Origin: Epiperipatus broadwayi
Taxonomy: Eukaryota > Onychophora > Udeonychophora > Euonychophora > Peripatidae
Reading direction: 5' to 3'
Length of the DNA stretch: 64,000 nt
Assembly: GCA_028023455.1 (NCBI GenBank)
Contig: JAQFVV010012416.1
Coordinates: 5,873,594-5,937,593, forward strand
In this document: in pieces, positions 12,480 through 24,904 of the stretch
Layout of the letters: the number at the start of each line of letters is the position of its first letter
Position numbering within the stretch: the first letter of the stretch is position 1
Program-made: the position numbers and the translations under genes
The notes under the pieces: model-generated
Seen by the model: the letters and a program-made list of their open reading frames with translations, nothing else
Told to the model about the DNA's origin: nothing
Databases searched by the model: none

Positions 12480-13320
12480 TTTTAATAAGTCATAATATGG
12501 AATCATCACATGAGTTTCTTTTCAGGAAACTTTCAAAGATATTTAAGAGTCCTAAAAATGCATGTAGATCCATGGTGTTTTTGGCTTTAGGTGCTTTTTT
12601 CACAGCTCCTACTTTCTTTGAATTTGATACTTTCTTTTTATCAGTAATAATATACCCTAAGAACTTATTTATTTTATGAACTATATGCAATTTGTATTGG
12701 TCATGTGCACTAAATCTTTTTTAACTTTTCACAAACTTACCCTTCAGTACTGTCAGTGTATTCTCTGTTTTTGCAGTTACCAGGATGTCATCAGGTAAGG
12801 AATAACTTTTCCATTCCCTACAATAGACCATCCATTTTTGCTCAAAACACATTAGAAGATATAGTGTTTCTATATGGTAGTTTATTACAATTGAATAGTC
12901 CCAAATGCATATTAACATTTAAGAGCTCATTTGTTCTTGATGTAACTGGAATCTGATTCAATGCTGACTGCAAGTCAGTTTTAGAAAAATAAAAAAGCTT
13001 GGGTAATGAAGGTAAAACTTCCTTAACACTAGGTTATTTATTTATCGATCTATTCACAATTACATTCATAGTCACCACACTGTCTATAGTTACATTTGGT
13101 TTCAAAATTACTTCAATGGATGCAGCCCATGCTGACTATCAAATCATTAAATGTTTCTTTCACTTTAATTTTTAAAGCAAAAGGAATTTCTGGTGGTCTG
13201 AAGATAACAAGCTGAGCAATATCCCTTAATTCTATATCAAGAGTTGTGTATTTGAGTCTGCTGGACCTTTGGAAATTTATCCTAGACTTCTTAACTGGAT
13301 GCTTAATCATTTTCATTCAG
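12480..13320 (-). pseudogene. Gypsy reverse transcriptase fragment
   Basis: It spans the region from the RT N-terminal PFALKIKVKETFNDLI block through the catalytic DDILV (the preceding Tyr and Leu are replaced by Leu and Pro) to the thumb FLGYIIT...KVGAVKKAPKAKN...FLGLLN. Frames change between these blocks and no continuous ORF remains. The order and spacing agree with the RNase H and integrase relics downstream. Confidence 0.8.
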
Positions 13321-13799
13321 ATCCCTAGAGTTTTAAACCAATTTTGTCTTAAAATTGGGTTCATATCTCTTGACATGATATAAAGAGGTAAGTTCTTAAC
13401 TCTCATATTTACTTTTACTGTCACCATTATAATCCCTAGAATAATTATCCAGTTTACATTCACATCGATAACTACTAAATGTTTTATCCATATAGATTTT
13501 TCATTTTCTTAAGATCTTCATCCAATCTCTTTTCAACATAAGAGCCATACTTGTTCTATTGTCAATATTCATTCAAACTGTCTGCTTGCAAATTTGTATA
13601 TCCAGTAAATGGTGATTTTCATCAATAATCATTATCTTTTTGATATTAGTTTGTCAATGCTGTGACTATCATGTAACTGTGAGTATATATATATATATGA
13701 ACTTATGTGCATATATAGTATATATATATATATGCACTTAGTGTTCAGGAGGCTTTAACTTTATTACAAAAAGTTTCCTATTTTTTTAAATTTGACCTA

Positions 13800-14450
13800 C
13801 AAAATTCCATTTATAACAGGAACAGCTAAGCTCTTAACCATTAACATGTTTTTGAGACTATTCAAGTGTAATAAACTATCATATGGAATCACTATAGCTT
13901 CCAATGTGTTGCAAACAAAATTGGATGGTTTATTGCAGTTATGAAATCACATTCCTTTGGGAGCATGTGCAGTCTTTCATCATAATCTTGTATGCCTTCA
14001 AGTGGTGGATGACTTAGTAGATTTAAAGTTTGTATTTAACTTCTCTATCAATTCTTTATAGAAAAATTTCTTCAGGAGCCTTTAGGTTACCCAGTTTATC
14101 GGTTATCAGCAATACATCTTTACCTGCTAGTGTTGCTGCTTTCAATTTATTATTGAATATATTGTCAATAAGCATATATCTCTATGTAAATCACACATAA
14201 TCTGTCATCTCACTACACTGTTATCATCAATTCATTTATGAAGCTATTTTGCAATGCCATTTTGCTTTATTCCATCGATTTCTCACTATTATCTGTGTCA
14301 GTCTACAATAACTCTTTACTTCACAGTTATCCTCAATTGTCAATTCTACTACTGTATACAGGTTTAATAAGAACTGTACCATTCTGCTATATCCAGGAGT
14401 AGTCCTTTACCACCAGCTGAATATGCATCTATATTGTACTGAAATAAACA
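13800..14450 (-). other. Possible gag remnant of the Gypsy relic
   Basis: It lies upstream (minus-strand sense) of the reverse transcriptase, where gag would be expected. Short fragments such as LITDKLGNLKAPEE and KLNT-like text near 14020-14120 could be gag-like, but no CCHC knuckle is visible. This is a positional guess. Confidence 0.3.
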
Positions 14451-14499
14451 CTCAACTTAGAGAATAAACTTAACAACTAAAGATTGTTAACTCTAAATA

Positions 14500-15400
14500 T
14501 ATTATTATTCTAAGGATACAGTTCCATGCACTAATTTAAATAAAAATGACATGTCTATTAGCAGTCTTTTATTATACATACTGTTTATCTTCTTAGTATA
14601 TGTTTTATTTTTATAAATATATTTGTCTTGTATTTTTTATAATTTACTTATATTTGTTTGATTGTATAGATTCCAAACAATATGACCATAATGCAGAACA
14701 GGCACAATTAATGTATCCTAATAACCCATATATTTCTAATTTAAATTGAATATTTGATCTCAAAATCATGCCCATAATTTTAAGAAACCTATTAACTACT
14801 GTTTGAATATGATCATTAAATGTATAACCACTTGTGAAAATACTACCCTGATCTTTTTGCTTAAAAGTTATTGCAATTCTGTTTCCTTTAACACAATAAT
14901 GACCATTACTATTGTGTTTTTTTTTGTATAAGACACTGAAATGCATTTTTTATGTTTATTTGCATATTATTCACATGGCACCAATTACAAAAAGCATTAA
15001 TATAATTTTGCAATAATTTATGATCATTTATGTGTTGGATCTCAAAAAAGATCTTAAATATCATCTGCATAACATAATATATTTTCCCCAGCTATGATAG
15101 AAGCCAAATCAGAAGTATAAGTGGCAAAAAGAATGGGACTTAAAAATATTTCCTTGGGGTATTCCACACCCATAATAAGAAGGAGGAGAAGGAGGAGGAG
15201 ACAGAGAAGGAGGAGATGGAAAAGAAGGAGAGCGAGATGGAGAATGAGGAGGAGGAGGACAAGAAGGAGAAGCAGAGAAGAAGAAGAAATTCAATAAATT
15301 ATTTCTTTTCTTTTCCACAATGTGTTGAAAGCATACTCAACATGAATAAGGTCAATTTTTAAAACTACCTAGTCTATCTTTTCTTTATAAATGTCTGAAC
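14500..15400 (-). mobile_element. LINE reverse transcriptase fragment (CR1/Jockey-like)
   Basis: In minus-strand order there is a decayed DLxxAFDT-type block near 15320-15350, then LSPILFATYTSDLASIIAG followed by CYADDI (catalytic YADD) near 15065-15150. A C-terminal open segment of about 100 residues follows (14946 to 14644). It has the usual order of an N-K rich block, a DQGSIFTSGYTFNDHI block (normally DLGV...F..H) and LLGYINCACSALWSYCL. A polypurine tract (15172-15290) lies between the AFDT block and the SPILF block. Frames are broken and the 5' and 3' limits are unclear. Confidence 0.75.
15172..15290 (+). repeat. Polypurine (GGA/GAA) tract
   Basis: About 120 nt of almost pure A/G on the plus strand, built from AGAAGGAGG-like units with rare T or C interruptions. 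Tracts like this can adopt triplex (H-DNA) structures. It interrupts a LINE reverse transcriptase fragment. The minus-strand Ser/Pro-rich open frame across it is a composition artefact. Confidence 0.9.
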
Positions 15401-16283
15401 ATTTATATATCTAAAATAATAATAATAATAGTATACAATGTAAACATTACAATTAGCTGTTTGCTGATTGTTCTAACATTAGAGCCTTTTTGATAATAAA
15501 GTTTGCATGTTCTTTACAATCTAGTCATACTCTACTACAACAATTCATAAGTTGTTGTTTCTTGTCTACCCATACTAATAAGTTGCAGTTTTTATTTGTA
15601 GTTCATATGATCAGCATAATTAGTCTAGATTTGCATAATTTGCAAAATAGAATGTATTTGTATATTTGACATATATAAATTTTCTACAGTGTTATTTTAT
15701 TGAGGCTTATTAGCTTCCTATCTAACTAATGTATGTGCATGCAAATATATACATATTATTTACAACACTTCACAAATATATACATCAATTATTTAATCTG
15801 ACATTGCACCACCAATCAATCTCAAACTGAATTTCCAAATGTGATTCAAAAAAGACTCAGAGATTAGCTCATATTATCAGACAAATTGATTAATCAATAG
15901 AAATATGAAACTCAACCTGAAAAGGTTTACAAAGGTATTCTATAATAATAATAATATAGGTAGTGAAAATATTATATTACGAGAATAACAAAATAAGCCA
16001 GTTCTTTGTAAAGCTGTGTTTCAAATATTAATTCCAATATATATGTGCTGCCCTGCTTGGTTTTGCATAATTGGTTCGATTCTGATGCTCAAACATCTTA
16101 CGAACTCTTGAGCTGTAAAGCCATATGTGTTTTTTTATGAGCGTTTTGATATTTATTAATATATTATGTGCTTCTATGAATTATATTTTGCAGCTTTCTA
16201 TTTTATTTTAAATAAATACTTAGTCTTGCATATCTAATTTAATTTCTTTAATGATCAAAACCTCATCATTTGATATCCTAATA
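15401..16283. other. AT-rich spacer, nothing recognised
   Basis: AT-rich sequence with small AAT runs at about 15417-15430 and 15945-15957. I see no coding or RNA signature. Confidence 0.45.
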
Positions 16284-16880
<597 letters not shown>

Positions 16881-17079
16881 TCAATTTTTCAATTCAATTT
16901 TTATTCTATGAAATAAAACAAAGTACATCACAAATATTTAAAAACTCCAAACAAGAAAAATCTTGTGTGTGGAATTTACATGTAAAAATAAATTAAATAA
17001 AAATACAATCAAAAACTCAAAAGAACAGTTTAGGAAATAAATAAAATTAATTAAATAAATAAAATAAATGCCAAAATTA

Positions 17080-18640
17080 ATACATACTACACAACCATTG
17101 ACACAAATATTTTTTGAATGATATATAAGAAATATTATTCAGATCAATTGAACATTCATATACAAATTTATTAAACAACTTTGATCCAGAATAAACATAT
17201 TGTCTTCTACTAGATTCCTTAAAAAATTTTGGTAAAGGTAATTGAAATTTATTAGAAAGACGAGTATTTAGAACATAAACTCTAGAATTCAGAAAAGGTT
17301 TAGCACAAAAATATCAAAAATAACTCTATATTGATATAAGTGATTTACATCAAATAAACCAAATGCAATATAAATATCTCGAACAGAAGAGGAACGAGAT
17401 CTACCAAAAATAATGCACAAAGTATAATTTTGCAAAACACTAAAGAAGATAAAATATGTGGAGAAGCATTACCTCAAATAATGATATTGTAAGATAAAAT
17501 ACTCTGATAACAGGCAATGTAAATAAAAATGAGAGCAGACCTAGGAAGAAATTTAACTAAATAATAAAACATATAGTTTAAATTACGTAACCGTTGACAA
17601 AGATAGGTAATGTGATTTGTCCAGGACAATCTGGAGTCAATATATATTCCCAAATAACAATAATTATCTACCAAAGGAATATTCTCACAAGTACATATAC
17701 TATTATAATGCAAAATATACTTACAGCAAATTTTAATCTTAAGAGAAAAAAAAGTACGTTTGTAAGAAAAAAGAATAGCTTTTGTTTTATCTAAATTGAC
17801 CAACAATGAATTATATGCCAACCATTTACCAATTGAGTCCAAATCCTCATTCACTAATTTTTCAAGAAGATTATAAGAAACAGCATTGCAAGATAAAGCA
17901 ATATCATCAGCAAAACCAAAAATCTTAAAATGTAACTTCAATGAAAATAAATCATTAATATAAATTAAAAACAATAGAGGACCAAGTACTGAACCTTGCG
18001 GAACTCCAGAATTAATCAAGACAATATCACTGATAGTATCATAAATATTAGTAAACTGTTTCCTATCATTTAAATAACTCTCCAACCAACTACCAATAGA
18101 TCCATGAAAACCATACAAGTAGCAACGCTTAATCAAAATATTATGATTAACAGAATCAAATGCTTTAGATAAATCAAGATAAATAGCCAATGTTTTAAGT
18201 TCCTGATCCAATGAAGATGTTAAATACTGAACATGATGTTTTAAAGCATCTAATGTACTTCTGCCAGGAAGAAAACCATATTGATAGTCAGATAAAATTT
18301 TATTTTTAAACAGAAATGACAACATTTGATCCCTAACAATCATTTCCAATAATTTAGAAAAAAACAGAAATAATAGCAATTGGCCTATAATTGACCATAA
18401 GAGTAGAATCACCCTTTTTATAAACAGGAGTAATAACATTAACTTTCAGACATTCTGGAAATGATCCAGACTGCAAAGATAAATTAAATAAATGAACTAA
18501 AACAGGCAAAAATGCAACCTTATTTTCTTTAAGCATCTTAGGTGTTATACCATCTAGTCCAAAAGAAGTGACATTTTTTAAACTATCAATTGCTACAGAC
18601 AACTGAGATTCAGAAACATCAGAATATAAAAAGAATTCAA
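17080..18640 (-). pseudogene. LINE ORF2, reverse transcriptase and C-terminal domain (frameshifted)
   Basis: RT motifs run in order: LDGITPKMLK, VITPVYKKGD, NYRPIAI, then a shift near 18360, SDYQYGFLPGRST, YLDLSKAFDSVNH, GVPQGSVLGPLLFLIYINDL and the catalytic FADDIAL (near 17890-17910). The C-terminal part continues past a TGA near 17490 (a Trp codon in relatives) to about 17080, ending in a region with SRVYVLNTRLSN and YVYSGSKLFN. The shift at 18360 sits in a homopolymer, so sequencing error is possible there. Confidence 0.9.
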
Positions 18641-19895
18641 ACTTGAATAAGAAGACAAAATCTGCTCAGGCACATCACGCATCGATAAATTTACAAAATA
18701 CTCATTAAACCGATCAGCTAAATATTTTTCATTATTCTGTAACTCAATTAAACTTTCATTATATTTAATACATTTAATACGATCAGGAGAAGATTTTTTA
18801 ATCAAAGAATTTATTGTTCTCCATTTCAAAGAAACATTTTTGTCATTAAGAAATTCTTGATAATATCTAAACTTCAACTTTCTAATATCAGACTTAATTT
18901 CAACATTAAGTTTTTTAAAACATCTGATGAGCCATCCAAAGATTTTAACACATTTCTCTGATTAATTTTACATACCAGCGCATCTGTCACCCAAAGAGAT
19001 CTTCTTCTATTCTTACTTGTCAATTTTAAATGAAACTTTGCTTTAGCAATTAAATCTAAACAAATAGCTTGGAACCCCAAAAATGCATCATTTACATTAT
19101 CTATCATAAAAATCTCATCCCAATTCTGAACAGATAATAAATAATTCAATTTAGAAAAAGATAATTTCTCAACATATGCACAAACATTAATATTATCCAT
19201 ACAATTCAATATTTTTAATTCAGTAGCAAAATGATCTGTAAGAAATAATTTAGAAAGAGACGAATCAGAAAATAAACTGCGGCTTAATCTAACAAAAATA
19301 TGATCTATAAGAGATTGAGATATAGGAGTAATACGCGTAGGTGAAAAAAGCGTTTGACTAAATCCATAGCTATAAAGTAAATTTAAATAATCTATAGTAG
19401 ACTTACAAGCATTATTTAACAAATCAATATTTAGATCACCCATTAAAACAGCAGATTCTGAACCCAAATCTAATAACAAAGAATCAAGTTCAGTAACAAA
19501 ATCCAAAACTTTACTTGTACATGATCTATATATAGCCAAAATAGAAAGCACACATTTAGGAGTCTCAAAGTTAATAAAATACATTCTGCAGTATTAAATG
19601 TTGGAATATTGAAAGAAAAGTCTAAACCGGTTTTTATAAAAACCATAACACCACCAGATCGTAAATGCATACGAGGAGAAAGTATACTCGTATAGCCATT
19701 CAAACTATATAAATTTTGTTCTTGTAAAGAAATCCAAGTTTCCGTTAAAATAATTATATCAAAATGAAATAAAGGAAAATTATTTAAATAAACTACAAGT
19801 TCATCAAAATGACATCTAATGCTACGTATATTTAAATGAAATAATTTAAGTGAAGCAAAATCTTTTTTCTGAGAAATCAAATCAGAATTTATCAT
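18640..19895 (-). pseudogene. LINE ORF2, endonuclease domain (frameshifted)
   Basis: It starts at an ATG 12 bp after ORF1's stop. The EEP-type endonuclease motifs appear in order: LNIRSI (metal-binding Asn), TETW (catalytic Glu), GGVMVFIK, then after a shift near 19570 GDLNID (catalytic Asp and Asn), and SLIDHIF (the S-x-x-D-H signature), and then a linker. A second shift near 18880 and a third near 18635 follow. This enzyme nicks target DNA for target-primed reverse transcription. Function is lost through the shifts, although the catalytic residues themselves survive. Confidence 0.88.
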
Positions 19896-19907
19896 AATAA
19901 ATAAATT

Positions 19908-20676
19908 TCAGAATGACTCCAAATCACTTTCATTTCTAATTAAAACACGAGGAGAATTATAATCTTTTCTCACATACACTGATCCATTATGAATGAATGC
20001 AAAACCTTGACCAGAACGTAACTTCTGTTTCGCCAACCATAAAAGCCTTCTATTGAATGGAGTCAAACGTTGATTAATATAAATACGTCTTTTATTATTA
20101 ACCCCAGACAAAATTTGAGAAACTGTTAAAACAGATTTTTTTTTTATTAAAAACTGTATGGCAGAATTTCGTGATTTAAAACGAGCTACAACAAAACCTG
20201 GAGCTCCTGATTTATTTTTTGTACGAAAAACGTTTTCCAAATCTATAGCGACATCTGAAACACCAAGCTTGTCCGCCACGTTAGTTAAAATTAACGGCAA
20301 ATTTTCATTTTCTTGAAAAGGCAAACCCTGTATTTCAACTTCATGATCCAGATTAAATCGTTCCATAGAATGTAATTTATCTTTCAATAACAAAATCTCA
20401 TTCTCATTTGAAGTACAAGAATTAGAAAGACGAATTATTTCTTGATTATTCCGATCCACATTTTCACGTAAAGAAATAACTTCTGTCCGCAAATTAGCAA
20501 CTGCTTGAGATAACTCTGAAATTGTGTTGTGAATCACCGGCAATAATTTTAATTTATCCAAAATTTCCTCCAAAATTAAATCAGGTGAATTTTTAGCAGT
20601 CATAGATGAATCCAAAACATCACTAGCCTTAGAAAAACTAACTCTACAAGCAGCACACCTCCATTCTTGCTTCTTT
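19908..20676 (-). pseudogene. LINE ORF1 protein (nucleic-acid-binding, coiled coil), 5'-truncated
   Basis: The frame is open from the microsatellite border to the stop at 19908. Its first residues form the second half of a zinc-finger-like W-x-C-x2-C motif (near 20650-20665), typical of the PHD-like finger of CR1/Jockey ORF1 proteins; the first half is missing. Next comes a coiled coil with Leu/Ile heptads (about 20330-20560), then an RRM-like fold with VEIQGLP and GFVVARFKS strands, then a C-terminal basic region with RRIYINQRLTPFNRRLL. In related elements ORF1p is the RNA chaperone that packages element RNA. No internal stop is seen; the true start codon is lost or uncertain. Confidence 0.8.
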
Positions 20677-20678
20677 TT

Positions 20679-21005
<327 letters not shown>

Positions 21006-21440
21006 TTAACAACTTTTATTATCATTAGCAATTCTTAACTTTGGCTGCCTTTTATAAATTTCTGGAATGTTTTTTTTTTTTATTATTTTGAAAAAAAAAC
21101 CTTCATATAATCAATATACTTCCCAAAGACAATTAATATGTTAATTTGTCTATTAAATAAATAATAATAATCAGTAAGGTATGCTACTTGGGGCCTATAT
21201 GACATTTATGTCCTAAAAATGACAGTTTAATTACAATCGTTCTACTCAGTCAATTTAAATATTTATTTATTTTTACTTTTCTTAACTAGGTAATAATTTA
21301 TGATTTTTTAATTCTAGAATCTTCCATTCTTCGTGCACTAAATTTCTCAAGGCATTAATATTATGATCTTTGCGGTATTTAGTTGTGTATAATAGTAAAT
21401 TTGGTTATAGTTGTGAGATTAATCATTATAATTAGTTGGG
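21006..21440. other. AT-rich spacer, nothing recognised
   Basis: Sequence between the microsatellite and the tRNA-Gly-like element. No motif recognised. Confidence 0.4.
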
Positions 21441-21457
21441 GGGGTTATATGTTAAAT

Positions 21458-21528
21458 GCGTTCACCGAGAGGCGAACCCGGGCCAGCTGCTTGGAAGGCA
21501 GCTATGCTAACCACTAGGCCACCAATGC
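21458..21528 (-). tRNA. tRNA-Gly(UCC)-like pseudogene or tRNA-derived repeat head
   Basis: The minus strand folds as a 71-nt cloverleaf. It has an A-box-like TGGCCTAGTGGTTAG, a perfect 5-bp anticodon stem GCTGC/GCAGC around CTTCCAA (anticodon UCC, Gly), and a 5-bp T stem CCGGG/CTCGG with one G-U pair around TTCGCCT. The acceptor stem has two mismatches and one G-U pair (GCATTGG against TGAACGC), so a functional tRNA is unlikely. I see no clear A-tail or target-site duplication, unlike the SINEs at 4.5, 25.9 and 60.3 kb. Confidence 0.75.
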
Positions 21529-21649
21529 TTATTGTAATAAATACGGTCACTCTACTTCCATAAAAAAAAATGGCATTGAAAAGTAATTGCATTAAGTTGA
21601 TACAGAAAGATGACATGAGAGGAATATTAATAATTTTTATTAGTCACTT

Positions 21650-22170
21650 ATAAGACTAGATATTATCCACTTAATGAATAATATATCTATAGTGTAATTT
21701 TCACTACACCACTCCTATGCAGGGACTGGTTTCTATCTGCTTTTAACACCTTGTGGATGATGTAATCATAAACATATGACCAAAGAGATATGAAAAAGAT
21801 GAATGATTCCCAAGATGAGCATTCAATGACTAATAAAAATTATTCATATACTTCCACTAAATCGTTTGTGTCAAAGTTGTGAGGGCAGCAGGTTTGACTA
21901 ATCAACTAATCTGTAGTAATTTGCTATCTATATATACGAACAATAATAAAGAAATGTGGAAGAGATTGTGATCTGAACCAGTTCTTATTCAATATGAAAT
22001 ATGCATCTTGAGATTATACATTTTTTTCACATCTTTGGTTACATATTTATGATTATACCCCTCCACAAGGTAGGTGTTAAATGCAGTTAGAAACCACTTC
22101 CTATCTTGCATGAGAGTGGTATAATGAATATTGCATTACAGTAATATTACTCATTAAGTGGATAATCTCT
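21650..22170. repeat. Rep-3 inverted pair
   Basis: The left arm (about 21665-21795) has CCACTTAATGA and CTGGTTTCTATCTGCTTTT. It recurs inverted in the right arm (about 22030-22170). Between them is the hammerhead-like module, badly decayed here: near 21980-22000 only ATGAAATATGCATCTTGAGAT survives and CTGATGA is gone. Same snap-back style as rep-1 and rep-2. Confidence 0.75.
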
Positions 22171-22252
22171 AGTCCAATGAATGATTAATAAAAATTATTA
22201 ATCATTAAGTGGATAATCTCTAGTCCAATGAATGATTAATAAAAATTATTAA
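22151..22252. repeat. Exact 51-bp tandem duplication
   Basis: Positions 22151-22201 and 22202-22252 carry the same 51-bp block beginning TCATTAAGTGGATAAT. I see no difference between the two, so the duplication looks recent or is an assembly artefact. Confidence 0.85.
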
Positions 22253-22500
22253 TATACTTCTATCAAATAGTTTGTTTCAAAGTTGTGAGGGTGATAAGTT
22301 TGACACTTGTCAATAAAGGTAGGTGTAAGAAATTGTAATTTGGGCTAACTGGTGAATTCTGGTTCAGCAGGAAATGTGCCTCATGGGGATTATACATCTT
22401 TTCACAAGAAATTAAAAGTGGATAGAAACCAGTCTCTACTTAGAGTAAGAGTGGTTGGTGTAGTATTAATTACACAACAGAAATATTATTCATGACATGA
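22195..22500 (+). repeat. Rep-3 copy with mutated hammerhead module
   Basis: It contains the rep-3 blocks CAAAGTTGTGAGGG and a decayed hammerhead at about 22343-22385. The core box reads CTGGTGA instead of CTGATGA (a core A changed to G); the stem II hairpin and GAAAT box are still recognisable. Predicted inactive. Confidence 0.75.
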
Positions 22501-23040
22501 GATAGTTAAGATGATTGAACTCTGACCTAACTTAACTGGATGAAGACAGAAGAGTAAAAAAAGTGGATAGAGAATGAGAGAAAAAATAATGGTGATTAAT
22601 TCAGTTTAAAATATTAGAAATTATTATTAATGAATTAAAAAAATGATTTTCATTTATTATTTATTCAATCTAATAGATATACAATCAGTCATCTTTCAGA
22701 CTCATGGTATTCTTTTCCAAAGCATGTTTTAAATGTTGAACCATCACTCAATCTAAAAATTTCCCAGATCAATCAATCTGTCTATGTACGTATTTCACTA
22801 GAAACTGCTAATTGTCAGGTGAGCTAGAATTTTGAAACACCTCAACATCCACTCAAAAATGATAGACTTTTCTTATTTGTATGTTTAATTATAACAATTT
22901 TCTTATGAATTTTAAATGTTTTGGTGTGTTTAATGTATTAGTGTTTCAATATTAATATTTCATAATAGGTAGAAATAATTAATATCAATATTATAATAAC
23001 ACCAAGTGAGACAAAAATTTATCATCATAAGAAATAAATA
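22501..23040. other. AT-rich spacer, nothing recognised
   Basis: No motif recognised. Confidence 0.4.
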
Positions 23041-23318
23041 TCACATCACATGATCATCATATCTTATGCTTATACAAGCTGTTAAAAGTAACCAACTCTC
23101 CATATAATAGTTCCAGCCAGTACAAAACTTGATAATCAATGGATTTAAGAAGGTTTGTTCATAAAATCCCTATCTAGTGCCTACTCATCCAATATTCCCA
23201 AACTAGTTTCTAACTTATGGCTTTCATCAGTGGGGCCTTGGATCTAAGAACATTGCATCTAGATCTAAGGTTTGCACTTGGTGGCACTAGTATATAGACA
23301 CTTGGCTACTGTTTTAAA
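23041..23318 (-). repeat. Rep-1 copy with intact hammerhead core
   Basis: The forward-orientation unit begins near CACATGATCATCATATC, passes through CTCTCCATATAATAG and continues to the ribozyme module. It ends in a short, rearranged reverse piece (GGTTTGCACTTGGTGGCAC, about 23270-23290). The ribozyme is on the minus strand and is listed separately. Confidence 0.85.
23194..23237 (-). ncRNA. Type I hammerhead ribozyme candidate (rep-1)
   Basis: Minus strand: CTGATGA (23224-23230), stem II with AGC/GUU around CAUAA, GAAAC (23206-23210), a 2-bp stem III, and cleavage triplet GUU, then UGGG. Stem I pairs UGGG with CCCA next to the core (4 bp). All invariant core positions are present. GUU is a permitted (NUH) but less usual site. 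Confidence 0.75.
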
Positions 23319-24200
23319 AAATAAATATGCAGTAAACTAATTAATGCATTTGATAAATATCTGTAACCAATCAAATCTGAAAAATAATCAATTCTTTCAG
23401 ATTTGCATAATTTCTTGTTTTATATATAAATAAATTTTATTATAGCAAATTATTTACAAGTATTAACATATGCACAAAAGAATAAATTTAAGTTGCATGC
23501 TATTTGTTACACTATATATAAAAACATAGGCAGGATAATAGGTGCTTCAAAGCAGATGAATGATTTGAACTTGAAGAAAATAAAATGTGGATGAATATGT
23601 AATTTATTTATAATTTATGCATTTTATGTATAACTGCAATGTAGGATAAACTTGCTTTGTACACTAATAATGTTATGAACTAATGCTGATATAATGTATA
23701 ACTCAGAAAAATATTGTCTTGCCAAATTTTGTACGAGTTTTTTTAGCTAAGAATTTAAGAGCATTTAAGTACATATTAAACCATTCTTTATGATTTTTTT
23801 TCAAGGTATATTTTTTATTATCAAACATTATAGAACAGTGAGCAAGCCACGTGTTTCTAAGAGTATAAATAATTACAGTGGCAGTGAACGGATAAAAGAA
23901 TTTTAATATTTTCTTTGAGCAATCACGTTAGTCTTATTATATATTTGTGAAATACTGAAAAGTGTATGACTGAGAAATATGGACATGTTTGAAATATGTG
24001 TAGCATACCTTCTGAATAATTATTAAATAAAACACAATTAAATCGATTGATGAGGAAAGTTTTGATAGGAATTGTATCTACTACAAAGTTAATTAAGCAG
24101 GTATTTCAACTATGACTGAGAAATACAAAAGTTTTGGAATCTGATTAAAGTTTTAGCAATGAATAACGTTGATCACAAATTTATGAAATATACATTTTTT
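23319..24200. other. AT-rich spacer, nothing recognised
   Basis: No motif recognised. Confidence 0.4.
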
Positions 24201-24211
24201 AAAAAAAATCT

Positions 24212-24514
24212 TTAAATGAGATGCCAACTAGAAATTTGGTATTGCGTAGAGAGGGACAGCGTATCTGCAAGCTCTATAGCATGACCAGTAAAAAGAAACA
24301 ATCTGCATAAAGAAGTGATAAGCTTGCGGTTAAGACCTGTAGAGGTCCCTACTTTTGCATTTTCAAAGCGCACATTCTTGAGGTTTATTGCCTTAGTAAA
24401 TAAGGAAGTGAAAAAAATAATGGCGTGGGATGGGGCAAGACTGTTAGGATTGAACTTAGCTCTAATATAGGAACCTTTTTTTTTTATAATTCTTGGCCTA
24501 TTTATCAAGTTCAA
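24212..24514 (-). other. Open frame of 100 codons in a locally GC-richer patch, family unknown
   Basis: The frame encodes a basic polypeptide with text such as RAKFNPNSLAPSHAIIFF and TGLNRKLITSLCRLFLFTG, and a hydrophobic stretch near its middle. The patch at about 24235-24480 has more GC than its surroundings. It could be a decayed transposon segment or an exon-like fragment. I recognise no domain, and chance is possible. Confidence 0.25.
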
Positions 24515-24904
24515 GATCTAAAATCAAATTGATTATAATTAAGACATATAAATAGAAAAGACTATCATTTCTATGTGACAAATCTTGTTCAGCTGGCCAA
24601 TGAGGGTTTCTCATGAAATACACGTGTAGTAAGAGAGAATGGAAAATTTCACTCTAAGTAATATAATAGTTCAAGATTTATAATACATTTTGGAGTGCTT
24701 TGTAAATCTGAAATATTTACTTGGTTATTAAAGGTTATTAGGTGGATTAATCAATTTATTACACACATATATTAAAAATATATAATTAAAACATTCTCTC
24801 ATTTCACTAAAATAACACCAAAGTAAGCAGTCGATAGCATATACAAAAGTATATAGCGCCAGAGATATCTATAATAATAAATAAATAAATACTTACTTTT
24901 ACAT

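Larger units (their letters stand above)
11230..13320 (-). mobile_element. Ty3/Gypsy-type retrotransposon pol relic (RT, RNase H, integrase)
   Basis: Read on the minus strand, the pol modules occur in the Ty3/Gypsy order RT, RNase H, integrase, all broken by stops and shifts. RT: a block like PPEIPFALKIKVKETFNDLI near 13120-13200, then a DDILVTAKTE block near 12760-12790 (normally YLDDILV), then FLGYIIT and AFLGLLNIFESFLKRN near 12500-12670. RNase H: a CRPLLGILGNLKRIFD block near 12090-12130. Integrase: LLHEGHSGIIRTKQL plus WWPHIG (the zinc-binding HHCC region) near 11610-11690, then HMDHA near 11490, SDNGAEY near 11330 and HPESNRLVEN near 11255 from the catalytic core. No LTRs were found, so boundaries are open. 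Confidence 0.85.

Noticed and set aside
13685-13735. TA-rich palindrome as a regulatory or replication site
   Set aside because: A simple TA microsatellite; such runs occur throughout the window.
15109-15318. Ser/Pro-rich protein on the minus strand
   Set aside because: It is the translation of the polypurine tract.
16881-16915. ATTCTATG next to the LINE end, resembling the CR1 3'-terminal octamer
   Set aside because: It is on the wrong strand relative to the LINE's sense, so it is probably coincidental.
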